64,000 bases of DNA from Sphingomonas pokkalii (GCF_003096275.1 NZ_QENQ01000001.1:1980731-2044730), one strand, 5' to 3'; positions 1 through 9,544 are shown, numbered from the stretch's first letter. Notes: generated by a model from the letters alone, not told the origin. Program-made: numbers and translations.

Positions 1-1485
<1,485 letters not shown>

Positions 1486-1769
1486 GGTGCGCTTCGTGCC
1501 GCAATTTACGCCATTTGTCCAGACGGTCGGCCGCATGAGTGTTGCTTCGATGCACCACCGCACCGCCACAAAAACGCAACTCATCGCCTTCCTGTCATGT
1601 CCCGGCTGGACAGAATGCCCTTCCCGCGATCAAAGGGGGTGGAGGGACGTGCATAACCGCACGAACCGCAGTACATCGTTGCGCGCGACCAGGGGAGGAT
1701 GCCTCATCGATCCCGAGGCGCTGACGAAGCAATAGCCCCGAAAAGGGGCACGAACAGGAGTAAGACATC

Positions 1770-2027
1770 ATGGCCGAGACCAAAGCACGCGGTGGCATTG
1801 CCAAGCCGGTTACCCCTTCGCCCGAACTGGCGAAGATCGTCGGTACTGCCGATCTGCCGCGCAGCGAGATCGTCAGCAAGGTTTGGGAATATATCAAGAA
1901 GCACAACCTGCAGAATCCGGCCAACAAGCGCGAGATCCTGGCAGACGACACGCTGAAGCCGATCTTCGGTGGCGACAAGGCGACCATGTTCGAAATGAAC
2001 AAGCACCTCGCCAAGCACGTCAAGTAA
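1770..2027 (+). CDS. SWIB/MDM2 domain protein
   Basis: A short protein of 85 residues made almost wholly of one SWIB/MDM2 fold (about residues 18-85). It opens with a Lys/Pro-rich tail, then shows the family pattern SKVWEYIKKHNLQNPANKRE, the DD-x-LKPIF block and the closing FEMNKHLAKHVK. In eukaryotes the fold belongs to chromatin remodelling complexes; free-standing bacterial copies occur in Chlamydia and many alphaproteobacteria and are often abundant, but their role is unsettled. The ATG follows AGGAG at 1755-1759. A strong intrinsic terminator lies 38 bases past the stop, so it is probably a single-gene transcript. The domain call is firm; the function is unknown. Confidence 0.9.
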   Translation: MAETKARGGIAKPVTPSPELAKIVGTADLPRSEIVSKVWEYIKKHNLQNPANKREILADDTLKPIFGGDKATMFEMNKHLAKHVK

Positions 2028-2064
2028 GGCCTTCGTCGCCACAGCGACCGATGCAATACTGAAA

Positions 2065-2105
2065 AAATGGGGCGGGCATCCGGTGATGCCCGCCCCATTT
2101 GTTTT
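2065..2105 (+). terminator. Intrinsic terminator after the SWIB gene
   Basis: A 16-bp perfect stem (2065-2080 with 2085-2100) closes on a CGGT loop and is followed by GTTTT. The stem is flanked by A and T runs, so it could also end the convergent stress-protein gene on the other strand. Confidence 0.9.
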
Positions 2106-2127
2106 GGGTATCAGGTGCAGATTGCCG

Positions 2128-2928
2128 TCAATGCGCTAGCACCAGCGGCACCGGGCAGTGCGCGAGCATCCGCCGCGTGACGCCGCCAAACGCCGCTTCC
2201 AGAAAGCGGCTATGGCCAAAGCCGCCCATCACCAGATACGAGGCCTTCAGCGCGGCCAGCACTTCCAGGATCGTATCGCCGACATTCCGGCCCATCGGCA
2301 CGATTCGAACCTCCGGCCGCATTCCGTGCCGGGATAGATATTCGGCCGCCGCCGAGGCGGGCACGCGCAGCGCGCCTTCGTCCACCACCAGAACGGTCAC
2401 GGTACCGGCGTGCTTGACGAGCGGGATCGCCGCCTGCAGCGCCGCTTCGGCCACGCGCGAGCCATCCCATGCGACGACGGCGTGGCCATACAGGTCGAAC
2501 CCCTTTGCCGATTGCGGCACGGCAACGATCGGCTTGCCGGTCTTGATGACGGCATCGCCCACCAGTTCGCGCATATCGGGATAGGCGCTGCTATCCAGTT
2601 CGCGGTTCAGCACCACAAGATCCGCCAGCGCGCTGGCATCCCGCACGCATTCGTGCGGCGATCCGGTCTGGTCGATCCATTCATATGGCAGGTCTTCCAC
2701 CTTCAACCGCGCTTCCATGCGCGCGCGGTTCGCCGTTTCGCGGGTCTGCTCGTCCGCCAGCAGCGTCGCCGATACGCCGAAATCGGCATAATCGCCCATA
2801 TAGGCAGGCACCATCGCCACATCGATGCAACGTAAATGCCCGTCCAGCCCGCGGGTAAGGTCTACGGCAGCCTGGAACCGCGCTTCCTGACCGGCGTCAT
2901 CATGCATCAGAACGAGAACATTCTTCAT
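2128..2928 (-). CDS. Universal stress protein with two Usp domains
   Basis: A cytoplasmic tandem UspA-type protein of 266 residues. The first half begins KNVLVLMHDD, the typical first strand; the second domain starts near GHAVVAWDGS and ends MGGFGHSRFLEAAFGG followed by VTRRML, which fits the nucleotide-binding pattern G-x2-G-x9-G-(S/V/T). Such proteins aid survival under oxygen limitation, starvation or oxidative stress. The ATG at 2928 is preferred over the one 12 bases upstream because GGAGG lies five bases before it. The next gene on the same strand, 81 bases upstream, encodes an FNR-type oxygen sensor, and the gap has two dyads, so anaerobic control is likely though not shown. Confidence 0.9.
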   Translation of the reverse strand: MKNVLVLMHDDAGQEARFQAAVDLTRGLDGHLRCIDVAMVPAYMGDYADFGVSATLLADEQTRETANRARMEARLKVEDLPYEWIDQTGSPHECVRDASALADLVVLNRELDSSAYPDMRELVGDAVIKTGKPIVAVPQSAKGFDLYGHAVVAWDGSRVAEAALQAAIPLVKHAGTVTVLVVDEGALRVPASAAAEYLSRHGMRPEVRIVPMGRNVGDTILEVLAALKASYLVMGGFGHSRFLEAAFGGVTRRMLAHCPVPLVLAH

Positions 2929-2943
2929 GGTCGCCTCCATATA

Positions 2944-2986
2944 TTCCGATTTTTACTTTCGGATATTCGGAAGGTTATTCTTAACC
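2944..2986. promoter_or_regulatory. Two dyads upstream of the universal stress protein gene
   Basis: GGTTA-N4-TAACC (2973-2986) has the same 5-4-5 spacing as FNR/FixK boxes but a different half-site. TTCCGA (2944-2949) and TCGGAA (2967-2972) form a second inverted pair 17 bases apart. Both lie between the stress protein start and the fnr-like gene. The binding protein is unknown. Confidence 0.35.
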
Positions 2987-3009
2987 ATCAGCGTGCAACA
3001 TGCGGTTAG

Positions 3010-3744
3010 TTACGGATACTCCGCCGCAATCGTCGAAAGCGCGGCACGATCCTGGATCACGAAGCTGCGCAGGTCGGGCAGTGCGATCACCCCGTCGCGC
3101 TTCATCGCCGTCAGCTTGCGGCTGACCGTTTCGATGGTCAGCCCCAGCAGTTCGGCCATCTGCTGCCGGGTCAGCGGCAAGGGCACCGCCGCACCAGCCA
3201 TGCAGCCGCCCCGTGCGGCGAACTGCAACAACAGGCTGGCGACGCGCTCCTCTGCCGATTTTCGGCCGAGCAGCAGCATCCAGCGGCGCATGTGATCGAG
3301 TTCGTCATAGGCCCGGCTGAGCAGCGCCTGGCCGATGTCGGGATGCGCTTCGACGATCCCCGGCAAGGCGCTGCGCGGAAAGACGCAGAGTTCCGTGTCC
3401 GTGAGCGCCGTGACGCAATGGCTGGATGGCCGATCGGCGATCGCGCCGACAAAATCCGCGGGGAATGCGAGTCCCAGCATCTGCTCGCGGCCATCCTCGA
3501 GCGAGGCGGAAAGCTTGACGAGCCCATGGTGCAGGATGCCGACCTGATCGGCCACATCCCCTTGCCATATCAGCGCCTCGCCTCGGCGCAGCACCCGTTT
3601 GCGGCCGATCCGGTTCAGGGCATCGAGCGCCGCGGCGGAGATTCCCCCGCACAGCGATGCCATGCGTACGCCACAAGCAGCGCATCGCGTCGGCAAGCTC
3701 CATTCCGCTGCGCCAAAGTCCGGCTGGTTCCGTTCCATGTACAT
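3010..3744 (-). CDS. FNR-type oxygen-sensing transcription regulator
   Basis: A 244-residue Crp/Fnr regulator. Cys21-x2-Cys24-x7-Cys32 near the N-terminus and Cys120 in TDTELCVFP match the four ligands of the oxygen-labile [4Fe-4S] cluster of FNR; the x7 spacing is that of the FnrN/FixK branch of alphaproteobacteria. A cyclic-nucleotide-binding-like fold fills about 40-150 and a winged helix the C-terminus. The recognition helix TIETVSRKL keeps the E-SR residues that read TTGAT half-sites. The start ATGTACATG is chosen because GAGGAG lies six bases upstream; a longer frame exists without such a site. It sits between a universal stress protein gene and an ompW-like gene, the usual targets of such regulators. 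Confidence 0.92.
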   Translation of the reverse strand: MYMERNQPDFGAAEWSLPTRCAACGVRMASLCGGISAAALDALNRIGRKRVLRRGEALIWQGDVADQVGILHHGLVKLSASLEDGREQMLGLAFPADFVGAIADRPSSHCVTALTDTELCVFPRSALPGIVEAHPDIGQALLSRAYDELDHMRRWMLLLGRKSAEERVASLLLQFAARGGCMAGAAVPLPLTRQQMAELLGLTIETVSRKLTAMKRDGVIALPDLRSFVIQDRAALSTIAAEYP

Positions 3745-3848
3745 ATCCGCCTCCTCGCGCTGCATGACGCGCGCGCGGGAAGCTGTCGTTACGTATTGGT
3801 CCGAAGCGAACGGAGCTATTCCCTTGGGAACATTACCTACCCGGAACA

Positions 3849-3862
3849 TTGCGCCGGATCAA
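3849..3862 (+). promoter_or_regulatory. FNR-box-like site upstream of the ompW-like gene
   Basis: TTGCGCCGGATCAA matches the FNR consensus TTGAT-N4-ATCAA at 8 of 10 defined positions, with the right half-site perfect. Its centre is about 66 bases before the ompW start codon. A class II activator position would put transcription start near 3897. The fnr-type gene next door makes it a plausible target. Confidence 0.5.
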
Positions 3863-3921
3863 ACCCGCCACGGTCCGCCGGGCGTACCCGGTCCCTCGTC
3901 GAACACGAGGAGATTTGAACG

Positions 3922-4596
3922 ATGCGTACTTCGCTTTTTGTCGGCCTGGCTGCTGCCGGCTTCCTGGCCTCGACGGCAGGCGCCCAGGCGCAGGACGCCA
4001 CCGGCATCGCCGCCGGCGACTGGCTGGTTCGCCTGCGCGGCATCGTCGTCGCGCCGAACGAATCGTCGGGCGGCATCCTGCCCGCGATCCCGACCGGGAA
4101 GGTCGGCGTCGGCGACGCGGTGATGCCCGAAGTCGATTTCACCTATATGGCCACCGACAATATCGGCGCCGAGCTGATCGTTTCGAGCACGCGGCACGAC
4201 ATTCAGGGCCGCGAAGCGATCTCCGGCCTGGGGAAGGTCGGCCACACCTGGGTGCTGCCGCCGACGCTGACGCTGCAATATCACTTCATGCCGAAGACGG
4301 CCGTGCGCCCCTATATCGGCGCGGGTATCAACTACACCACCTTCTATTCGGCCAAGACCAGCGATTCGCTGAATAAAGCGCTCGGCAAGACCAGCCTCTC
4401 GCTGAAGGACAGCGTCGGCTATGCGCTGCAGGCCGGCATCGACATCGATCTGAACAAGAAGTTCTTCCTGAACCTCGACGTCAAATATATCGACATGCGC
4501 ACCACGGCGCGTCTCGATACCAACGGGACGATCAACCAGACCAAGGTGGACATCAATCCGCTGGTCTTCGGCTTCGGCATCGGCACCCGCTTCTGA
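3922..4596 (+). CDS. OmpW family outer-membrane protein
   Basis: An outer-membrane eight-stranded barrel of 224 residues. A clear Sec signal peptide (MRTSLFVGLAAAGFLASTAGAQA, cut near residue 23-24) is followed by DWLVRLRGIVVAP, the family's first strand. Further features are TLTLQYHFMP near residue 118, PYIGAGINYTTFYS near 132, alternating strands, and a closing aromatic residue in GFGIGTRF. OmpW proteins pass small hydrophobic or charged compounds and in enterobacteria are induced at low oxygen through FNR. Here an FNR-like box and an fnr-type gene lie immediately upstream. GAGGAG at 3908-3913 supports the start. A strong terminator follows, so it is probably transcribed alone. Confidence 0.92.
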   Translation: MRTSLFVGLAAAGFLASTAGAQAQDATGIAAGDWLVRLRGIVVAPNESSGGILPAIPTGKVGVGDAVMPEVDFTYMATDNIGAELIVSSTRHDIQGREAISGLGKVGHTWVLPPTLTLQYHFMPKTAVRPYIGAGINYTTFYSAKTSDSLNKALGKTSLSLKDSVGYALQAGIDIDLNKKFFLNLDVKYIDMRTTARLDTNGTINQTKVDINPLVFGFGIGTRF

Positions 4597-4646
4597 CGAA
4601 AGCTTGCTTCCGCCGCCACCCTCTCCCGCGGCAGGAAGATACCCTT

Positions 4647-4685
4647 GGGGAGCAGCGTGCTAGGGCGCGCTGCTCCCCTTATTGT
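4647..4685 (+). terminator. Intrinsic terminator after the ompW-like gene
   Basis: GGGGAGCAGCGTGC (4647-4660) pairs with GCGCGCTGCTCCCC (4665-4678), with one G-T wobble and a TAGG loop, and TTATTGT follows. Confidence 0.85.
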
Positions 4686-4835
4686 ATCGACCGCGCGCGC
4701 AGCCGCCAGCTGCGTACCGCCCGCCCGCCCTCGGTGCCCATTGCAACGCCCCTTTCCCCGTCGGCGAGAGCGCGATATGCGCGCAGGCGGCTTCCCGCGC
4801 ACTTCGGCGCGGCGCCCTTCTGGACGGGATCTACC

Positions 4836-6158
4836 ATGGCCGCGCGCGTCCTATGCCTGATGGCACTGCTCTCCTCCACCGTCGCGCACGACAAGCCCCG
4901 CCAGCCGCCTGCGGGCGGCGGTACGCCGATAGAAGGATCCTCCCCCGCAGCCAGCGCGGCCGACGGCGTTCCGGCCGCCCGCTTCGGCCTTTCCCCTGCC
5001 AACACGCCGGCGCAGAACCTGACGGCGATGACCAAGGCGTTCGCCGCGGCGGACAGCCCCAAGATCCGCTTTGCGCCTGGCGTCTATCGCCTGGCCTGCG
5101 GCGCCTTCCGCGCCGCCTCGGCGATATCGTTGATCGGTGCGGGCAAAACCGCCACGACCCTCCAGTTCGAAAAAGGGTGCCAGTTCAACGGCGACATTTT
5201 CCTGTGGAACAGCAAATCCGACGTGGCGGTGACTGATCTCACCATCGATTTCAACACGCCCGCCACCCCGAACAAGCGGATCAACGGCCTCGCCTTCCAC
5301 GCCTATTCCGGCGACACCGATGGCCTGACCATCCGCAATATGCGCGCGATCAACGCCACCTCGCCGGTGCTCGTCATCGCAGCGGCAGCCGCCGGTGGCC
5401 ATCGCTACACCAATATCGCCATCACCCATAATTATGTCACGCTTGCCGAAGCCGCGCCGACCCAGAACCAGTGCATCGCGCTGACCACCGTGAACGGTGC
5501 GGGCAAGATCCCGCATGCGGTGGTGAGCTACAATATCTGCATCAACACCGGCATCCAGGTCGATGGCGATTACACGCAGGTGGTGGGGAACGATATTTCG
5601 AAGTTCCGCTTCGGTACGGCGATCTTTGCCGCATTCCGCTCCGGCAAGGGGATCACTGGCGAAACCGCGACCAATCGCTTCTGCCGGATCGAGGGCAATG
5701 TGATGCACGACAGCCCTGCCGGCCTCGACGTGAACAACGTTGCCGCGGGCGGGCTCGAGAACAGCTGCTATCAATCCGTGGTGAAGAACAACCGCGCCTA
5801 TAATCTGGGCGGCGCCGGTTTCTTCAACTTCGCTGCAGGGACAAGCTATATCGACAATCTGGCATGGAACAACGGCAAGCAGGGCCCCGTCGGCGCCAAT
5901 AGCCACTTGAACCAGGGCGGCTTCGCGCTGGAGGATAACTTCACCGAATCCCCCGCCTATAGCAGTCAGGATGTGACGCTGACCGGAAACAAGGCGTGGG
6001 ACGACGGCGCCGGCACCCAGCGTTTCGGCTATGTCGAATTCTCCGATCGAGTGCTGCACGTCACCTTGAAGGACAATGATTTCGCGCGGTCCCCCGTGCC
6101 GCTGATGCCATCGCCGCACGGCTCGATGGTAGCCGCGTCGCCCCCGCAGAAAAAATAG
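4836..6158 (+). CDS. Secreted right-handed beta-helix (pectate-lyase-fold) protein
   Basis: A 440-residue protein with a probable signal peptide (MAARVLCLMALLSSTVAHD) and a Pro/Gly-rich linker, followed by repeated short strand-turn units such as VAVTDLTIDFNT, GLTIRNMRAINAT, YTNIAITHNYVTL, QVVGNDISKF and VTLTGNKAWDD. That pattern, with Asn near the turns, is the parallel beta-helix found in pectate lyases, polysaccharide epimerases and phage tailspikes. No catalytic signature was recognised, so enzyme activity is unproven. The in-frame ATG at 4734 would add 34 Arg-rich residues without a signal sequence; the ATG at 4836 puts the signal peptide at the start. It has no operon partner: a terminator precedes it and a tRNA on the other strand follows. 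Confidence 0.7.
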   Translation: MAARVLCLMALLSSTVAHDKPRQPPAGGGTPIEGSSPAASAADGVPAARFGLSPANTPAQNLTAMTKAFAAADSPKIRFAPGVYRLACGAFRAASAISLIGAGKTATTLQFEKGCQFNGDIFLWNSKSDVAVTDLTIDFNTPATPNKRINGLAFHAYSGDTDGLTIRNMRAINATSPVLVIAAAAAGGHRYTNIAITHNYVTLAEAAPTQNQCIALTTVNGAGKIPHAVVSYNICINTGIQVDGDYTQVVGNDISKFRFGTAIFAAFRSGKGITGETATNRFCRIEGNVMHDSPAGLDVNNVAAGGLENSCYQSVVKNNRAYNLGGAGFFNFAAGTSYIDNLAWNNGKQGPVGANSHLNQGGFALEDNFTESPAYSSQDVTLTGNKAWDDGAGTQRFGYVEFSDRVLHVTLKDNDFARSPVPLMPSPHGSMVAASPPQKK

Positions 6159-6202
6159 CGCGCACAGCACGCGACGGTAGCATCCTGCGTCATCTCGGCA
6201 AA

Positions 6203-6279
6203 TGGTGACCCGGAGAGGATTCGAACCTCCGACCTCTCGATTAGGAATCGCTTGCTCTATCCTGCTGAGCTACCGGGCC
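6203..6279 (-). tRNA. tRNA-Arg (CCT)
   Basis: The minus strand folds into a full cloverleaf of 77 bases with encoded CCA. The acceptor stem is GGCCCGG/CCGGGTC (one G-T), the D arm is GCTC/GAGC with A20 (an Arg identity base), and the T arm is GGAGG/CCTCT with TTCGAAT. The anticodon loop TTCCTAA gives CCT, reading AGG. The anticodon stem AGCGA/TCGAG has only three normal pairs; 27-43 and 28-42 are A-G and G-A. Confidence 0.95.
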
Positions 6280-6313
6280 ACGCAGCCGCTGGTACCGGCG
6301 TCGTGCGAGCAAA

Positions 6314-6751
6314 TCAATTGCAAGCCTCAGGCGGAACCACCGGAACCAGCAGCGGCGCCACGGGCACGCCCTCGTCCAGCAGTGCCTTGGCTTCCTCGAT
6401 GGTCGCCTTGCCGTGGATCGGCGCTTCGGGTTCGTCCCCCACATGCATCGCGCGCGCCTTGGCGGCGAAGGCGGCGCCCACCCATTGCGACGTTTCGAGC
6501 TGCTTCGCCTGCATCGCGGCAACGGCGGCGAGCGCGGCCTTCACCGCGTCCGCCTCGATATGCGGCCGTTCGGCAACCTGATTGCCCTTGGCGGCAACTG
6601 CCGGCGCCATCACCGCCTTGCCGATCGCGCTGTCGCCGCACAACGGGCACGCGATCAGCCCGCCATCGCGCTGCTCCTCATAGGCGGCGCTCGACTTGAA
6701 CCACGCTTCGAACACGTGCCCGCCGCCGCACTTCAGGTCGAAGACGATCAT
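6314..6751 (-). CDS. DUF1178 family protein
   Basis: A 145-residue cytoplasmic protein of the DUF1178 family, common in alphaproteobacteria and without a known role. It opens MIVFDLKCGGGHVFEAWF and continues with ACPLCGDSAIGKAVMAP, a zinc-ribbon-like pair of Cys motifs (Cys8 and a CPLC pair near residue 35). The C-terminal part is helical and Ala-rich. Its ATG overlaps the stop of the amidase gene by four bases, and that gene in turn overlaps the glutaredoxin gene, so the three are one translationally coupled transcript. Confidence 0.88.
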   Translation of the reverse strand: MIVFDLKCGGGHVFEAWFKSSAAYEEQRDGGLIACPLCGDSAIGKAVMAPAVAAKGNQVAERPHIEADAVKAALAAVAAMQAKQLETSQWVGAAFAAKARAMHVGDEPEAPIHGKATIEEAKALLDEGVPVAPLLVPVVPPEACN

Positions 6752-7572
6752 CCTGCCACCACCGGTGGAATGGCGCGGCGATGGCGCAGCACCGGCACCC
6801 GCGCCCGAACATCGTCGATCCGGGCGCGATCGATCTCGGCAAAGCCCAGCCCGGCAGGCTCGCCCATATCGAGCAGCACCTCGCCCCAGGGCCCGATCGC
6901 CAGGCTATGACCATAGGTGGCGCGGCCATCGGCGTGCAAGCCGGTCTGCGCAGCGGCGATCACGAACGCGGCGGCCTCGATCGCGCGGGCGCGCAGCAGA
7001 ATGTGCCAGTGCGCCGCGCCGGTCGGCCGGGTGAACGCGGCCGGCACCGCCAGGATCGTCGCGCCAGCATCACTCATCGTGCGGAACAACTCGGGGAAGC
7101 GCAGATCATAGCAGATGGCAAGGCCCAGCGCGCCCAGTGGCGTATCGACCACCACCGGCCCGGCCCCGGCCGTATAGCTGTTCGATTCGCGCCAGCTTTC
7201 CCCGGTGGGCAAATCGACGTCGAACAGGTGCATCTTGTCGTAGCGGGCGCGGATGCCGCCGCGATCGTCGATCACGAAGCCGCGATTGGCGAGCTTGCCG
7301 TCCTCGCGCAGCACCGCAAGACTGCCCAGATGCACCCAGATTCCGTGCTTCGCCGCCGCATCGCGCACCGCGGCCAGTACCGGATCCTCGCCTTCGCGCG
7401 CATAATGGGGGGCCGCCCGCTCACGATTGCTGTCGAGCAGGCCCGACATTTCCGGGGTGAACAGCATCGCGGCACCGCCGGCCTTGGCCTGCGCCACGCC
7501 CGCCACCAGCGTCGCGGCATTGCCGGCGGGATCGATCCCGCTCGTCATCTGGAGCAGCGCGGCGCGGGTCAT
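6748..7572 (-). CDS. Carbon-nitrogen hydrolase (Nit/omega-amidase-like)
   Basis: A nitrilase-superfamily amidase of 274 residues. The catalytic triad is visible: Glu41 in FTPEMSG, Lys113 in YDKMHLFDVD and Cys154 in AICYDLRFPELF. These contexts are those of the Nit1/Nit2 branch, which includes deaminated-glutathione amidase and omega-amidase. Lying next to a glutaredoxin gene and overlapping it by four bases, a role in glutathione repair (hydrolysis of deaminated glutathione) is attractive but inferred. The length is normal for the family. Confidence 0.9.
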   Translation of the reverse strand: MTRAALLQMTSGIDPAGNAATLVAGVAQAKAGGAAMLFTPEMSGLLDSNRERAAPHYAREGEDPVLAAVRDAAAKHGIWVHLGSLAVLREDGKLANRGFVIDDRGGIRARYDKMHLFDVDLPTGESWRESNSYTAGAGPVVVDTPLGALGLAICYDLRFPELFRTMSDAGATILAVPAAFTRPTGAAHWHILLRARAIEAAAFVIAAAQTGLHADGRATYGHSLAIGPWGEVLLDMGEPAGLGFAEIDRARIDDVRARVPVLRHRRAIPPVVAG

Positions 7573-7826
7573 GCGCCCAACAGCGGGTCCAATCCGCCCT
7601 TGCGATCCAGCGCGGCAAGATCGTCCGATCCGCCGATATGCCGCCCATCGATGAAGATCTGCGGCACCGTGGTCCGGCCGGGTGCGCGCTCCAGCATCTC
7701 GGCGCGCTTCGGCCCACCCATGGTGATGTCATATTCCTCGAACGCCGCGCCCTTGCTTTCCAGAAGCTGCTTGGCGCGCGTGCAATAGGGGCAGAACGCC
7801 TTGGTATAGATTTCGACTTTAGCCAT
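7569..7826 (-). CDS. grxC: Glutaredoxin 3
   Basis: A small dithiol oxidoreductase of 85 residues that reduces protein disulfides with glutathione. Its CPYC active site is at residues 11-14 (KAFCPYCTRAKQLL). The TVPQIFIDG segment carries the cis-Pro, and GGSDDL binds glutathione. The ATG at 7826 is chosen because GGGAG lies six bases upstream and because it gives the normal 85-residue length; an upstream frame would add 21 unrelated residues. It is the first gene of a three-gene overlapping unit with the amidase and DUF1178 genes. Confidence 0.95.
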   Translation of the reverse strand: MAKVEIYTKAFCPYCTRAKQLLESKGAAFEEYDITMGGPKRAEMLERAPGRTTVPQIFIDGRHIGGSDDLAALDRKGGLDPLLGA

Positions 7827-7860
7827 GATCTCCCAGAGGTGTGCGCGCTGCCCCGGCTTG

Positions 7861-8625
7861 TCAATCCGGTGCCTCACCTGGCAGCACACGCGCCCAGCAG
7901 AGCAGGATGACGCGCGCCGCCCCGCCCCGCTTCAACAGCCGGGCACAGGCATCACCCGTGGCACCGCTGGTGTGGACATCGTCGATCAGCACGACGGTCT
8001 TTCCCTTCAGCACGGCGCCTGCCCCCGGCGCCAGCGCGAACGCTCCGGCAACCGCCTTTGCCCGCGCCCGCGCGCCGAGCCCGCGCAAAATCGGCGTGGC
8101 CTTTACCCGGCGCAGCACACCGCTATCGAACGCGACGCCGCTCTTTCGGGAAAGGCCGCGCGCCACCAGCACCGCCTGGTTGAAACCGCGCGACCATAGC
8201 CGCCAGCGATGCAGCGGCACCGGCACCAGCAGGTCCGCGCCCTCGGGCATCAGGCGCAGCATCGCGCGCGCCATGGTTTCGGCGGCGGCGAGCCTGCCGC
8301 CATATTTCAGCTTGAGCGCCACCTTTCGCGCAACATCGCCATAGGCCACCGCCGCCCGAACCCCGTCATGCGGCGGCGGGTTCGCCAGGCAATCGGCGCA
8401 ACAGGCGCCCTCGCCGCGATCGAACGCGAACGGCGTGTGGCAGGCGGCACACCAGGGCGGCCCCAGAAAGCGCATCCCATCCCAGCAGCCGGCGCAAAAG
8501 CGATGATCCGCCTCCACCAGCGCGCCGCAGCCCGGGCAGCGCGGCGGCAGCGCCAGATCGATCAGCCAGGTGAAGGGCGTCCGCGGGTCCACGCCGCTCT
8601 TGTCGCCGCCCGCGTCCCGCTGCAC
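7861..8625 (-). CDS. ComF family phosphoribosyltransferase-like protein
   Basis: A 254-residue protein with the ComF layout: an N-terminal double zinc-finger (LPPRCPGCG, HRFCAGCW, WCAACHTPF, CCADCLANPP), a middle YGDVARKVALKLKYGGR, and a C-terminal PRPP-binding loop VVLIDDVHTSGAT. ComF in naturally competent bacteria helps bring transforming DNA into the cytoplasm; in non-competent species the role is unclear. The start is GTG. The divergent methyltransferase start lies 10 bases away, so each promoter must overlap the other gene. Confidence 0.9.
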   Translation of the reverse strand: MQRDAGGDKSGVDPRTPFTWLIDLALPPRCPGCGALVEADHRFCAGCWDGMRFLGPPWCAACHTPFAFDRGEGACCADCLANPPPHDGVRAAVAYGDVARKVALKLKYGGRLAAAETMARAMLRLMPEGADLLVPVPLHRWRLWSRGFNQAVLVARGLSRKSGVAFDSGVLRRVKATPILRGLGARARAKAVAGAFALAPGAGAVLKGKTVVLIDDVHTSGATGDACARLLKRGGAARVILLCWARVLPGEAPD

Positions 8626-8635
8626 AAGCGCGGCC

Positions 8636-9463
8636 GTGTCCGACTCCGAGATCTTCGACCGCGCCCTGCGCCGGAAACGCCGCGACCGCGCCGCCCGCGG
8701 CTATGAGAGCTTCCTGCGCGATCACATGCTCGAAGGGCTGTACGAACGGCTGGAGGGCGTGAAGCGGGAATTCCGCCACATCCTCGATCTCGGCAGTTGT
8801 GACGGCAGCTTCACCTGGCCCGGTGCGGAGATCACGCGGCTCGAAGCCGGCGCTGCCTTCGCCGCCGCCAGCGGCGCGATCCATGCAGACGAGGATATGC
8901 ATCCCTTTCCGGAGGGGAGCTTCGATCTGATAGTGTCCGCCGGCGTGCTGGATACGGTGAACGACGTGCCCGGCGCCCTCGCCCTCGCCCGCCGCGCGCT
9001 GAAGCCAGACGGTCTGTTCCTCGGCGCTTTTCTCGGCGCGGGAACACTTGCCACGCTACGGGGCTGCCTGATCGCCGCCGAAGCGGATCGCCCTGTCGCG
9101 CGCTTTCATCCGCAGATCGATGTCCGTTCGGCCGGCGACCTGTTGACGCGCGCCGGCTTCAGCCTGCCCGTCGCGGATGTGGAGACGCTCACCGTCCGCT
9201 ATACCGGCCTGGCTGGGCTGATCCGCGATCTTCGCGGCATGGCGGCGACCAACCTGTTGCCGGGCACCCCGCCGCTCCGCCGCGAGACACTGCTCGGAAC
9301 GGCCGCCGCCTTTGTCGAGCGTGCCGATCCGGACGGGCGGACGCCGGAACGGTTCGAGATCCTCTATCTCACCGGCTGGGCGCCCGATGCCTCGCAGCCC
9401 CAGCCGGCACGTCGCGGCAGCGCCACTGCGTCGCTTGCGGCGGCCCTGAAGCCGAAGGCGTAG
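8636..9463 (+). CDS. SAM-dependent methyltransferase (BioC/NDUFAF5-like)
   Basis: A class I methyltransferase of 275 residues from the GTG. It starts SDSEIFDRALRRKRRDRA, the pattern of the NDUFAF5/BioC-like group of alphaproteobacteria. The SAM loop appears as HILDLGSCDGSF, and SFDLIVSAGVLDTVNDVP holds motifs II and III. The glycine-rich motif is less regular than usual (LGSCDG rather than LGxGxG). The human relative hydroxylates an arginine in complex I assembly, so the chemistry should not be assumed. The GTG at 8636 is preferred over an upstream ATG that would overlap comF by 56 bases. Confidence 0.8.
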   Translation: MSDSEIFDRALRRKRRDRAARGYESFLRDHMLEGLYERLEGVKREFRHILDLGSCDGSFTWPGAEITRLEAGAAFAAASGAIHADEDMHPFPEGSFDLIVSAGVLDTVNDVPGALALARRALKPDGLFLGAFLGAGTLATLRGCLIAAEADRPVARFHPQIDVRSAGDLLTRAGFSLPVADVETLTVRYTGLAGLIRDLRGMAATNLLPGTPPLRRETLLGTAAAFVERADPDGRTPERFEILYLTGWAPDASQPQPARRGSATASLAAALKPKA

Positions 9464-9544
9464 CGGCACGGGCGCCGGCTCGGATCGAGCGAACGAGCAG
9501 GCCTTCCCAGGCCGGGCGGCGATCACCGCGAAACTGCCGTAACG

